Positions 14,362-21,018 of a stretch of DNA of 23,388 nt are shown one piece after another. The stretch is from a virus. Positions within the stretch are counted from its first letter, which is position 1; each line of letters starts with the position of its first letter. The notes under the pieces were generated by a model, which had not been told where the DNA came from, ran no database searches, and was given only the letters and a program-made list of their open reading frames with translations. A program made the translations under genes and the position numbers. The stretch spans positions 1 to 23,388 of IMG/VR virus record IMGVR_UViG_3300027499_000037; one strand, written 5' to 3'.

Positions 14362-15318
14362 TTACTTCCCAATACTAAACTTCTTTTTAGCGTTAAATTC
14401 TAATTTGTTATCAACGATATTTTTCCAAACTGCAATAGTAAGATCCAAGCCTTCATCGAGGTCAACTTTTGGATACCAACCCAAACGAGTAGTAATCTTA
14501 TTGTTAGTGCTGTTAAGCAAATAAATCTCGCCCGGGCGTTTTGGCTTTGTATTCCAGTTTACATGGCCGTCCCAACCAATCTTATCAGCAATGAGTTGCA
14601 CATAGTCCTTAATCTTAATGGCATTGTTAGGGCCTATGCAAAAAATTTCACCCGCACATTTATCCGGATTTTCAATAACTGTTTCCCATGCATCTAGTAA
14701 GTCGTCAATGTATATAAAGTTACGATAAGGTTCGCCGTAACCTAAGTTAATTTCTTTAGGATTAGTCAGCATTTGATAAATGATCTGCTCAGTAACAAAG
14801 AAGTTATTGTCTTTACGACCGTATGCGTTAGTTTGACGGATAGCAGTAAATGGTAAACCATAACTACGGTGTGCATACTCTAGATACTTTTCACATGCAT
14901 ACTTAGCTACTGCATATGGAGCATTAGGATTAGGCGGTGTGCTTTCATCAAAAGCAAAAATACCTTTTTCCTTACCGTCGCGAATCAAGTCACTGATAGG
15001 TTGCCAGCCGTATACTTCCATGGTACTAGCAAACACGAAGTTCTTAAGATTAGGCAGGTCTTTAGCAATCTCAATTAGATTTACTGTACCGGTATAGTTA
15101 ATATCACTAAATGTGATCTGCTCATAGAAACTCTTTTCAACTTCAGTTCGAGCAGCAAGGTGTACAATGATCTCTGGATTAAACTGTCGGATTTGAAATC
15201 CTACTTTATCGTGATCTCGTAAATCATGCTGTAGAAATTCAAGCTCGTGTTTACCTTGTAAACGCTGTACCATATGTTGGCCAATGAAGCCGTCGTGTCC
15301 TGTAATAAAAATTTTCAT
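14362..15318 (-). CDS. NAD-dependent sugar-nucleotide epimerase/dehydratase (extended SDR)
   Basis: This 318-residue enzyme is an extended short-chain dehydrogenase acting on a nucleotide sugar. It shows the NAD-binding GHDGFIG (residues 7-13), HLAA (53-56), the serine of FASTMEVYG (S98), and the YxxxK pair Y135/K139 (PYAVAK). A substrate-side region (RQTNAYG, RNFIYIDDL) is typical of 4-epimerases, decarboxylases and 4,6-dehydratases. The 4,6-dehydratase motif would be TDE; here it is TME, so the catalytic Asp is absent and dehydration is less likely than epimerisation or another SDR reaction. The start overlaps the upstream stop as ATGA. It is the last gene of the five-gene operon, with no terminator visible after it. 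Confidence 0.92.
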   Translation of the reverse strand: MKIFITGHDGFIGQHMVQRLQGKHELEFLQHDLRDHDKVGFQIRQFNPEIIVHLAARTEVEKSFYEQITFSDINYTGTVNLIEIAKDLPNLKNFVFASTMEVYGWQPISDLIRDGKEKGIFAFDESTPPNPNAPYAVAKYACEKYLEYAHRSYGLPFTAIRQTNAYGRKDNNFFVTEQIIYQMLTNPKEINLGYGEPYRNFIYIDDLLDAWETVIENPDKCAGEIFCIGPNNAIKIKDYVQLIADKIGWDGHVNWNTKPKRPGEIYLLNSTNNKITTRLGWYPKVDLDEGLDLTIAVWKNIVDNKLEFNAKKKFSIGK

Positions 15319-15857
15319 ATAAACATGTCCTTGTGTGTAAAGCCGGTAAGTTGCATAGTGTATCTGTTCAAATAACCTAAATTAGCAACACTGTGTAATT
15401 TATCAGGTGTGATAACTACATAGTCTCCTTTTTTGTATTTATTTAGATAAGTACTATCCATTTCGAACATATGGCCGATTTCTTTATCTTGTAAAAAAAG
15501 ATTTATGCGTACGAGCTTAAGAGCCGATACATCTGTTTGTTCATTGTCTGCTTTTTTCTTAATTCTATACATAGTATCTTTGTGTGGCGGTATGAAACAT
15601 CCGGGAGTAAGTTTATTAATTGTAACCATACTATGCATCAACCAATTAAACTGTTGTTTAATATCGTGTGCCCATTTAGGACAACCTGAATCAAATGTTT
15701 GATGTACTACGTCAGAATGTAATGGAAAGTCAGGAGTAAGTGTATCTAATGTTTTCCAAAAGCCGCCTGCTTCTCGTGTTTCAGTATGCTCAGTAAAAAC
15801 AGTAGACTCTAATAACAAGTAGTCGATATGATCGATGTTAATGTGTCCTGCAATCAT
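15315..15857 (-). CDS. Putative Fe(II)/2-oxoglutarate oxygenase, Asp/Asn-hydroxylase-like, copy 2
   Basis: The 180-residue protein has a double-stranded beta-helix layout resembling Asp/Asn beta-hydroxylases. Iron ligands would be H92 and D94 (PPHKD) and H155 (LHSVANLG). R165 lies ten residues after the distal His, where such enzymes bind the 2-oxoglutarate carboxylate. A second Arg, R117, lies in the strand VRINLFL. A CPKW...I...LTPG...IP segment before the HxD matches the neighbouring gene, so the two are tandem paralogues. Start and stop both overlap neighbours as ATGA. The substrate is unknown; by context it could hydroxylate the product of the aminotransferase and amidinotransferase, a sugar, or a protein side chain. 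Confidence 0.75.
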   Translation of the reverse strand: MIAGHINIDHIDYLLLESTVFTEHTETREAGGFWKTLDTLTPDFPLHSDVVHQTFDSGCPKWAHDIKQQFNWLMHSMVTINKLTPGCFIPPHKDTMYRIKKKADNEQTDVSALKLVRINLFLQDKEIGHMFEMDSTYLNKYKKGDYVVITPDKLHSVANLGYLNRYTMQLTGFTHKDMFI

Positions 15858-16351
15858 AATCTAACTGTTACCTGCATAGAATAAAAAGGCTTGTCGCCCA
15901 TGTTGCCGGCAAGATGCCAATCGTCCTGTTCAAACTTAGTCCAATCACCTGCACGCCATTTTACGTATGGCTGATTATGTATTTCATAGTAATGACCCAT
16001 CTTCCAATCTTCTAACATTATTAGATAACGAGCAGTTTTACCTTTACCATATTTTTCTTGCACTTTAAAATGTGCGTCAATGTGATTAGGTATTATATTG
16101 CCTGGATCTATTCTAATAATACTTACTACAAAGTTGACATTTTCATTAACACTGTTTAACAACCTTTTAGCTGTGTCCCGTACCCATTGCGGACATGCAT
16201 CGTCAAACATTTGCCAGATACTGCTATTATGTTTATTATAATACTGGTTTAGACATTCATACTGACGGTAACACTCGTGCAAGTCATCAAAGTTTAATTG
16301 GTCTAACTGTGCAGAGTGTACGTCAATGTCTAAATATCCGTATTTAATCAC
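15854..16351 (-). CDS. Putative Fe(II)/2-oxoglutarate oxygenase-like protein, copy 1 (lacks one Arg)
   Basis: This 165-residue paralogue of the next gene keeps the metal triad H90-x-D92 (NHID) and H146 (WHLAGNMG), and shares the CPQW and IDPGNIIP segments before it. Aligned without gaps from the distal His, the residue matching the partner's R165 is F156, so the usual 2-oxoglutarate anchor is missing; R108 in TARYL is shared and might substitute. It may therefore use a different anchor, be a non-catalytic partner, or have another function. The start is a GTG at 16351 that overlaps the amidinotransferase stop by eight bases; no ATG is available nearby. Its stop overlaps the next gene as ATGA. 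Confidence 0.72.
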   Translation of the reverse strand: MIKYGYLDIDVHSAQLDQLNFDDLHECYRQYECLNQYYNKHNSSIWQMFDDACPQWVRDTAKRLLNSVNENVNFVVSIIRIDPGNIIPNHIDAHFKVQEKYGKGKTARYLIMLEDWKMGHYYEIHNQPYVKWRAGDWTKFEQDDWHLAGNMGDKPFYSMQVTVRL

Positions 16352-17402
16352 AATAACTCTCTAGTGTTCCTTTGCGGCGTAAATCAAGTGTAGCGCAGTG
16401 AATGCCGCCGCTTAGTGTCATACTATGACGGAAGCGAACTGGTACGCTGTCGATGCCACACTTGTCTAGTTCACGCATAAGTGGTTCTTGTGCGCTATCA
16501 CAAATAATTGTGTTTTCGTTAACGCTGAGAATGTTCATACCAATGTATGGACTGCATGGTGCAATGTATCCTTGGTCAGCAAGTTTGCTGCCTTGTACAA
16601 CACAATCACTAAACCAAATCTTATCCCACTTCTTAAAGATTTCAGGGCAGTTGTCAGGTGTTACTCGTGTACTGTTTAGCAGTACTAGGCCGGGCCGTAG
16701 AGGAATAATAGTGCTGTCAAAGTGTGCAAAGCTATATAGTTCGCTGTAGTGTAGCTTATAACCCATTGGTTCTAAGAAACGCTTGAGCCACTTAAAGCCC
16801 TTCATGTTGCCACTATTACTAACTTGATAAAGTAAGTCGCGGCCGACACGAACAATATTAGGAGCATCAAAACAAATTTCATGATCCATCAGTGTTGCTT
16901 TCTTAAGATCATCAAACTGATACATATTATCGTGTAACTTTGGCTTAGGTACTTGAACCCACATTGCCCCATCTTCAAATGCTTCATACAAAATATCTTC
17001 GTACAATCTTGTTTCAAAGTATCTAGCACGTACAGGTGTAGGTGTTTCAATCAACATGTCGCCTAGCGGTAAAATTAAATCGCGTGGGCACCAGCTATAC
17101 CAGCCTTTGGTGTTCCAGCCTTGGCCAATATCGTAGTTAACCTTATCCCAGTCAATAATTTTAGGGCGGTGTACCTTTACGCCCATTTTAGTAAGTGTGT
17201 CTGCTAGTCCATCAGCATCTTCATTTGCTTCGTCAATTACCCACTGAGGGTAGGTGCCTTCTAAATGTTTAATTTTTTCAGCTGGATGATTTGCATAGCT
17301 AAAGCTGTGTGCGCTAATATCTGTAGCGATGCGGCTGTGGTGTGCATGACCTACAATAATTTCTTCTAGTTGGTCCCAGTCGTTGTGTGAATTTACAATC
17401 AT
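16344..17402 (-). CDS. Glycine amidinotransferase-family enzyme (AGAT/StrB-like)
   Basis: The family moves the amidino group of arginine onto an amine through a covalent Cys intermediate: glycine in creatine synthesis, aminocyclitol phosphates in streptomycin synthesis (StrB). The 352-residue protein has the family signatures as I remember them: YSWCPRD (D108), a PTPVRARYFETRLY stretch, FDA (D179), GRDLLYQVSN, H227 in FAHFDST, and the C-terminal SGGIHCATLDLRRKGTLESY with catalytic C336. D179, H227 and C336 correspond to the human triad D254, H303 and C407, and the distance from Cys to the C-terminus is identical. The amine acceptor cannot be read from sequence. It starts three bases after the aminotransferase stop, with GAGG as ribosome binding site. 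Confidence 0.92.
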   Translation of the reverse strand: MIVNSHNDWDQLEEIIVGHAHHSRIATDISAHSFSYANHPAEKIKHLEGTYPQWVIDEANEDADGLADTLTKMGVKVHRPKIIDWDKVNYDIGQGWNTKGWYSWCPRDLILPLGDMLIETPTPVRARYFETRLYEDILYEAFEDGAMWVQVPKPKLHDNMYQFDDLKKATLMDHEICFDAPNIVRVGRDLLYQVSNSGNMKGFKWLKRFLEPMGYKLHYSELYSFAHFDSTIIPLRPGLVLLNSTRVTPDNCPEIFKKWDKIWFSDCVVQGSKLADQGYIAPCSPYIGMNILSVNENTIICDSAQEPLMRELDKCGIDSVPVRFRHSMTLSGGIHCATLDLRRKGTLESYCD

Positions 17403-17404
17403 TT

Positions 17405-18274
17405 TTATTTGTCCTCAAGGTATTCGGAAATGCATACTCTGTAGTTTCCAGGTACGCCTCTGTTGAAATGTTTATATCTAGCTTCATCACCTAAACCAAA
17501 TATTACAGTATCAGTGTAAATGAAGCCAAATTCTTTACATACATCGTAGTAACGTTGTTCGTATGTTTCCCAGTTCCAATCTGGGTTGAAACTTTTCATA
17601 AAGTGAACGCCTAAGCTCATACTGTGCTTATTTTGCATTTCAACTTCGTTTAACATACTTATACCGTCATCAGCATAGGTTCTAGTAAACCTGATTCCTA
17701 CTCTGTGATTTTCTAAAGCATAAAATGGCTTACTTAAACTACAAGTAATTTCTCGAATAGCAGGATAATTTAAATCAAGATTTACTTTTTTAGAAATCCC
17801 CCAGTATGCTAAATCCACACAAACTGGAATATCGTTAACTTCGCAAATATTTAAAATATCATAAAACTCAGGATGCATACATCCAAAGTCACTAAAGGGG
17901 GCGCTAATCAAAAGCGCATGTAAGCCTTTACCTTGTATGTTACTAATCAAATCAGCGTAGTTAGTTACGTATGAAAAATTGATGTGTTTGCCCAAACAAG
18001 CATGATATTGAAAATCACCGCGGAGGCAAAATATATGTTTATCGGCAGCATGTTTTAAAATAAAATGGTCAAACGTTTGACTTGTACCTTGAGTATAATC
18101 CGCAAACTCAAACTGATCTAACCCGTTTATTAACTTCGTATCAGAATATTCGAGCCAATTTCTCCACACTGTCTCATATTCTTTTAATGAAACATCCTTA
18201 TAAACGTGGTTTGCATAATGTTGCTTTACGGCTAGGTTTTTAATAGGTCTAGCTCCGCGGACGGCTTTATTCAT
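17405..18274 (-). CDS. PLP-dependent aminotransferase-like protein (fold type I), short
   Basis: This is the first gene of the operon. Key PLP residues are visible: D154 (VCVDLAYWG), which would contact the pyridine nitrogen; K182 in SLSKPF, the Schiff-base lysine; and R191 in HRVGIRF, a phosphate-contacting position. At 289 residues it is about 100 shorter than a usual class I/II aminotransferase. The C-terminal domain is abbreviated, and I see no clear carboxylate-binding Arg in a standard context. I choose the ATG at 18274 (MNKAVRGARP): it lies five bases after an AATAAATA late-type promoter, while extending to 18454 would run into the opposite gene and give an unlikely N-terminus. It probably supplies the amine the amidinotransferase uses, by inference. 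Confidence 0.75.
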   Translation of the reverse strand: MNKAVRGARPIKNLAVKQHYANHVYKDVSLKEYETVWRNWLEYSDTKLINGLDQFEFADYTQGTSQTFDHFILKHAADKHIFCLRGDFQYHACLGKHINFSYVTNYADLISNIQGKGLHALLISAPFSDFGCMHPEFYDILNICEVNDIPVCVDLAYWGISKKVNLDLNYPAIREITCSLSKPFYALENHRVGIRFTRTYADDGISMLNEVEMQNKHSMSLGVHFMKSFNPDWNWETYEQRYYDVCKEFGFIYTDTVIFGLGDEARYKHFNRGVPGNYRVCISEYLEDK

Positions 18275-18279
18275 AGCGA

Positions 18280-18287
18280 TATTTATT
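18280..18287 (-). promoter_or_regulatory. Late-type promoter (AATAAATA) for the five-gene operon
   Basis: A one-base variant of the octamer is followed by TCGCT and the ATG at 18274, the same 5-base spacing as at the terminase, gp13 and gp14-like genes. It lies 29 bases from the divergent octamer serving the radical SAM gene. Confidence 0.7.
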
Positions 18288-18316
18288 GAAATCGCATACC
18301 GAGTATTTTTAATATT

Positions 18317-18324
18317 GATAAGTA
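18317..18324 (+). promoter_or_regulatory. Degenerate late promoter (GATAAGTA) for the radical SAM gene
   Basis: GATAAGTA differs from the consensus by one base and is followed by TACAA and an ATG at 18330, exactly the 5-base spacing of the other leaderless units. This spacing also decides the start codon. Confidence 0.6.
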
Positions 18325-18329
18325 TACAA

Positions 18330-19412
18330 ATGCTGCCATCTTTTTTAAATCTATCTAGCATACATGTAGAACTAACAGACAAGTGTAATGCAAAATGTCC
18401 TGTCTGTGTTAGACGTTTGCGTGGTGGTATTATCAATCCTATTATAAAAAACACAGAATTAGGGTTAAGTTACTTCCGAGACGATTTAGGGGAAGATTTT
18501 TGCAGTAATGTCAACTTTTGGAACTTCTGTGGCACTAAAGGCGATCCGATCGCATGTACAGAGCTTGTCGAAATCATTGATTACATTAAACAATGTAATT
18601 CTACTGCCGAGTTTACTATCCACACCAATGGGGGCATAAGATCCGTAGAATGGTGGACAAGACTAGGAGATTTATTAAAAAATTCCAATTCTCGTGTTGT
18701 ATGGGGCATTGACGGATTAGACGATACAAACCATATATACCGCAGAAATGTAAGTTGGAAAAAACTATGGGCCAACCTTTGTGCTTACACTAACGCAGGT
18801 GGTAAAAGTATATGGCAGTTCTTAATCTTTGAGCACAACAAACATCAACTAGAAAAAATTCAAGCGATATGCGACGAAAAAAACATTATCTTAGATGTTA
18901 AAGAACCTTTTGGATTTAGTTATAACAAAAATAACTCAGGTGAAACAAAAATTTTACCTATAAGAGTATATGACGATTATGGTACATATTTGTATGATAT
19001 TTTACCAAAAGATGTCAAGGCGACCGACGTTGTAGCTTTGCACCGTGACGATCTAACCTGCACTAATTTTATACAACATGATTGCGAAACTACAAATATC
19101 AATAAAGGTGATTTTAATGTAGATTGCAGAATAGGAACTTCAACATCTGACTTATATATCGACTGTGACGGGGCATTGTTGCCGTGTTGTTTTATAGGTG
19201 CAGGGTTACACTCTGAGGGCAGTAATTATCAGTTAGAAAAGCAATTTACGCCTAGAGAAGATTTTATCCCTCGTTACAATAATCATTATAAAGAAATAAT
19301 TAATAACACATATTATAAAACAACACTACTTCAGGGTATAACAGGAGACTTGCCCGGGGAAACTGCTTATACGGCAAAATGCGTAGAAACGTGCGGCAAA
19401 TGTATAAAATAA
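18330..19412 (+). CDS. Radical SAM enzyme with SPASM-like C-terminal cysteines
   Basis: The 360-residue protein carries the radical SAM motif CxxxCxxC at C19, C23 and C26 (TDKCNAKCPVC), which holds the 4Fe-4S cluster that cleaves SAM. A GTKGDP segment resembles the SAM-binding GGE-type motif. The C-terminal third is rich in Cys (DCRIG, DGALLPCCF, and CVETCGKC at the end), typical of SPASM-type auxiliary clusters. Related enzymes modify peptides and aminoglycosides; the substrate here is unknown. I choose the ATG at 18330 rather than a TTG at 18315, which lies inside the promoter region. It is divergent from the five-gene operon across a 55-base gap and directly precedes the gp14-like unit. 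Confidence 0.88.
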   Translation: MLPSFLNLSSIHVELTDKCNAKCPVCVRRLRGGIINPIIKNTELGLSYFRDDLGEDFCSNVNFWNFCGTKGDPIACTELVEIIDYIKQCNSTAEFTIHTNGGIRSVEWWTRLGDLLKNSNSRVVWGIDGLDDTNHIYRRNVSWKKLWANLCAYTNAGGKSIWQFLIFEHNKHQLEKIQAICDEKNIILDVKEPFGFSYNKNNSGETKILPIRVYDDYGTYLYDILPKDVKATDVVALHRDDLTCTNFIQHDCETTNINKGDFNVDCRIGTSTSDLYIDCDGALLPCCFIGAGLHSEGSNYQLEKQFTPREDFIPRYNNHYKEIINNTYYKTTLLQGITGDLPGETAYTAKCVETCGKCIK

Positions 19413-19416
19413 TTTA

Positions 19417-19424
19417 GATAAATA
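19417..19424 (+). promoter_or_regulatory. Late promoter (GATAAATA) for the neck/lysis unit, leaderless type
   Basis: A perfect octamer starts five bases after the radical SAM stop and is followed by GTATT and the ATG at 19430. No Shine-Dalgarno lies between. The expected transcript start is the A of the ATG. Confidence 0.85.
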
Positions 19425-19429
19425 GTATT

Positions 19430-20497
19430 ATGCCAAGACTATCACTGTGGAATCCAGTTAAAACTAACGATTTTAAATTCATAGACAGAGTTGTCGGTGA
19501 ACACCTTCACGCTGGTGGTACCGGCGTGCATATTCACAAATATTTAGGTGTTCACGAAACTGCTAATACAGGTGATCCTACTCGTCCTAGTAGCGCCGGA
19601 AATGACAATGAAGTGTTTATTCAAGATTTGCTGTTTTTAGAAAATAGAGATCGCAAATATGATAAAACAATTTACGAGCTAAGAGGTCAGTATAATATAC
19701 AAGACAATGACGGGTTCGACTTAACCCAGTTTGGTGCATTCTTAGCTAACGATACAGTGTTTTTAACATTCCATATTGAAAGCATGATTGAAGCGTTAGG
19801 TCGTAAACTAATGCCAGGTGACGTACTAGAATTGCCTCACTTACGAGACGATTTGCTGTTAGGCAGCGAAGATGCAGTTAACAGATTTTATGTAGTACAA
19901 GAAGGCGCTAGACCAGCAGAAGGGTACGACCCTCGTTGGTGGCCACACTTATGGCGTGTCAAATGCGGTCCTATCAGTGACAGTCAAGAATACAGAGACA
20001 TTCTTGGTACAGGTGAAGAAGAAGGCGACTTACGCAATCTTATTAGCAAGTACCAAAACGAAATTACAATTAATGACGCAATTTTGGCTCAGGCAGAACG
20101 AGATGTTCCGTATGATCCACAATACAGAAATAACACACACTTATATTTCGATCCTAATGTACCAGACAAGCCTGTAGTCGGACTTGACTACGGTGCAAGC
20201 GATGGTCAACCGCCTAACGGTTTGAGTGTTGTAGGTAGCGGAGCAAGTTTTCCAACTAGCGGAGTAAGTAACGGTGACTATTTCTTACGAACCGACTTTA
20301 CTCCTAACAGGCTATTTCAAAAATCAGGCAGTAGATGGATACGTGTAGGCGATGACGCTCGTAGCGCATGGGCTGCGGCGAACAGATTGCTTACATCATT
20401 TATTAACAACGATAACTACACAATTAATTCAGGCGGCGAGATTACTGAAGAAAAAACTAATCTCAGCAAAGTAGTAAAGCCAAAGACAGACAACTAA
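19430..20497 (+). CDS. 14: Probable neck protein, gp14-like, with extra C-terminal module (355 aa)
   Basis: gp14 joins gp13 in the collar between head and tail. The region from DKTIYELRGQYN through FGAFLANDTVFLTFHIESM to MPGDVLELP and the following WRVKCGP segment has the family's order of features as I know it from T4-like phages. At 355 residues it exceeds T4 gp14 (256). The extra C-terminal part (about 252-310) holds a module NGDYFLRTDF...GSRWIRV, of the kind also seen in the sheath and gp15. The gene opens the plus-strand unit gp14-M15-GH19-gp15-Nudix. No ribosome binding site precedes its ATG, which fits a leaderless mRNA. The family call rests on remembered similarity and the gp15 partner downstream. 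Confidence 0.68.
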   Translation: MPRLSLWNPVKTNDFKFIDRVVGEHLHAGGTGVHIHKYLGVHETANTGDPTRPSSAGNDNEVFIQDLLFLENRDRKYDKTIYELRGQYNIQDNDGFDLTQFGAFLANDTVFLTFHIESMIEALGRKLMPGDVLELPHLRDDLLLGSEDAVNRFYVVQEGARPAEGYDPRWWPHLWRVKCGPISDSQEYRDILGTGEEEGDLRNLISKYQNEITINDAILAQAERDVPYDPQYRNNTHLYFDPNVPDKPVVGLDYGASDGQPPNGLSVVGSGASFPTSGVSNGDYFLRTDFTPNRLFQKSGSRWIRVGDDARSAWAAANRLLTSFINNDNYTINSGGEITEEKTNLSKVVKPKTDN

Positions 20498-20508
20498 AGG
20501 AGTAACAA

Positions 20509-21009
20509 ATGGCTACAAAATTAACAGAGCATTTCACATTAGAAGAAATGACTGCATCACCAACAGCAAAAAAGCTAGGTCTACCAAATACACCAACAGC
20601 AGAACACATCGAAAATATGCGTTATTGCTGTGAGAAGATTCTTGAGCCAGTTCGTGCTCACTTTGGTAAGGCTGTAACAATTAACTCAAGTTATCGCAGT
20701 CCAGCCGTTAACAAGGCTGTAGGCGGCAGCACAACAAGTCAACACGTTAACGGTCAAGCTATTGACTTTGAAATCACTGGTATTTCAAACAAGATCGTAG
20801 CTGACTGGATTGCTGACAATCTAGAATTTGACCAAGTAATTCTTGAGTTCTACGTAGAAGGCGACAAGAACTCAGGTTGGGTACACGCTTCCATTAAGAA
20901 GGAAGGTGGTAATCGTAAGCAAAAACTAATTGCTAAGAAAGACGGTAAGTCAACAAAGTATGTTCCAACAACAGACTTTGATCCAACAAACGCCTGGAAG
21001 AACCTTTAA
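20509..21009 (+). CDS. Endolysin, peptidase M15 family
   Basis: This 166-residue peptidase should cut peptide bonds in peptidoglycan. The zinc site is clear: H79 and D86 in SQHVNGQAID, and H126 in GWVHAS, with YRSPAVNKAVGG just before. There is no signal peptide, so release would need a holin, none of which is visible here. AAGGAG precedes the ATG by seven bases. It lies between two neck genes and directly before a second, different endolysin, giving the phage both peptide- and glycan-cleaving activities in one late operon. Confidence 0.93.
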   Translation: MATKLTEHFTLEEMTASPTAKKLGLPNTPTAEHIENMRYCCEKILEPVRAHFGKAVTINSSYRSPAVNKAVGGSTTSQHVNGQAIDFEITGISNKIVADWIADNLEFDQVILEFYVEGDKNSGWVHASIKKEGGNRKQKLIAKKDGKSTKYVPTTDFDPTNAWKNL

Positions 21010-21018
21010 GGAGCACAC

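Noticed and set aside
14771-14785. GATAAATG on the plus strand inside the SDR gene
   Set aside because: A coding-region near match with no plus-strand gene downstream.
15437-15444. AATAAATA-type octamer inside the second oxygenase gene (minus strand)
   Set aside because: It lies within coding sequence, matches only by AT-richness, and no gene start follows at a suitable distance; the next gene start is over 100 bases away and coupled by ATGA.
18315-18329. TTG start for the radical SAM gene
   Set aside because: The TTG overlaps the GATAAGTA octamer, whereas the ATG at 18330 fits the 5-base spacing seen at four other genes.
18275-18454. N-terminal extension of the aminotransferase frame (60 residues upstream of 18274)
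   Set aside because: It would overlap the radical SAM gene and its promoter, has an unlikely Cys- and Ile-rich composition, and would ignore the ATG at N5 spacing from the late-type octamer.
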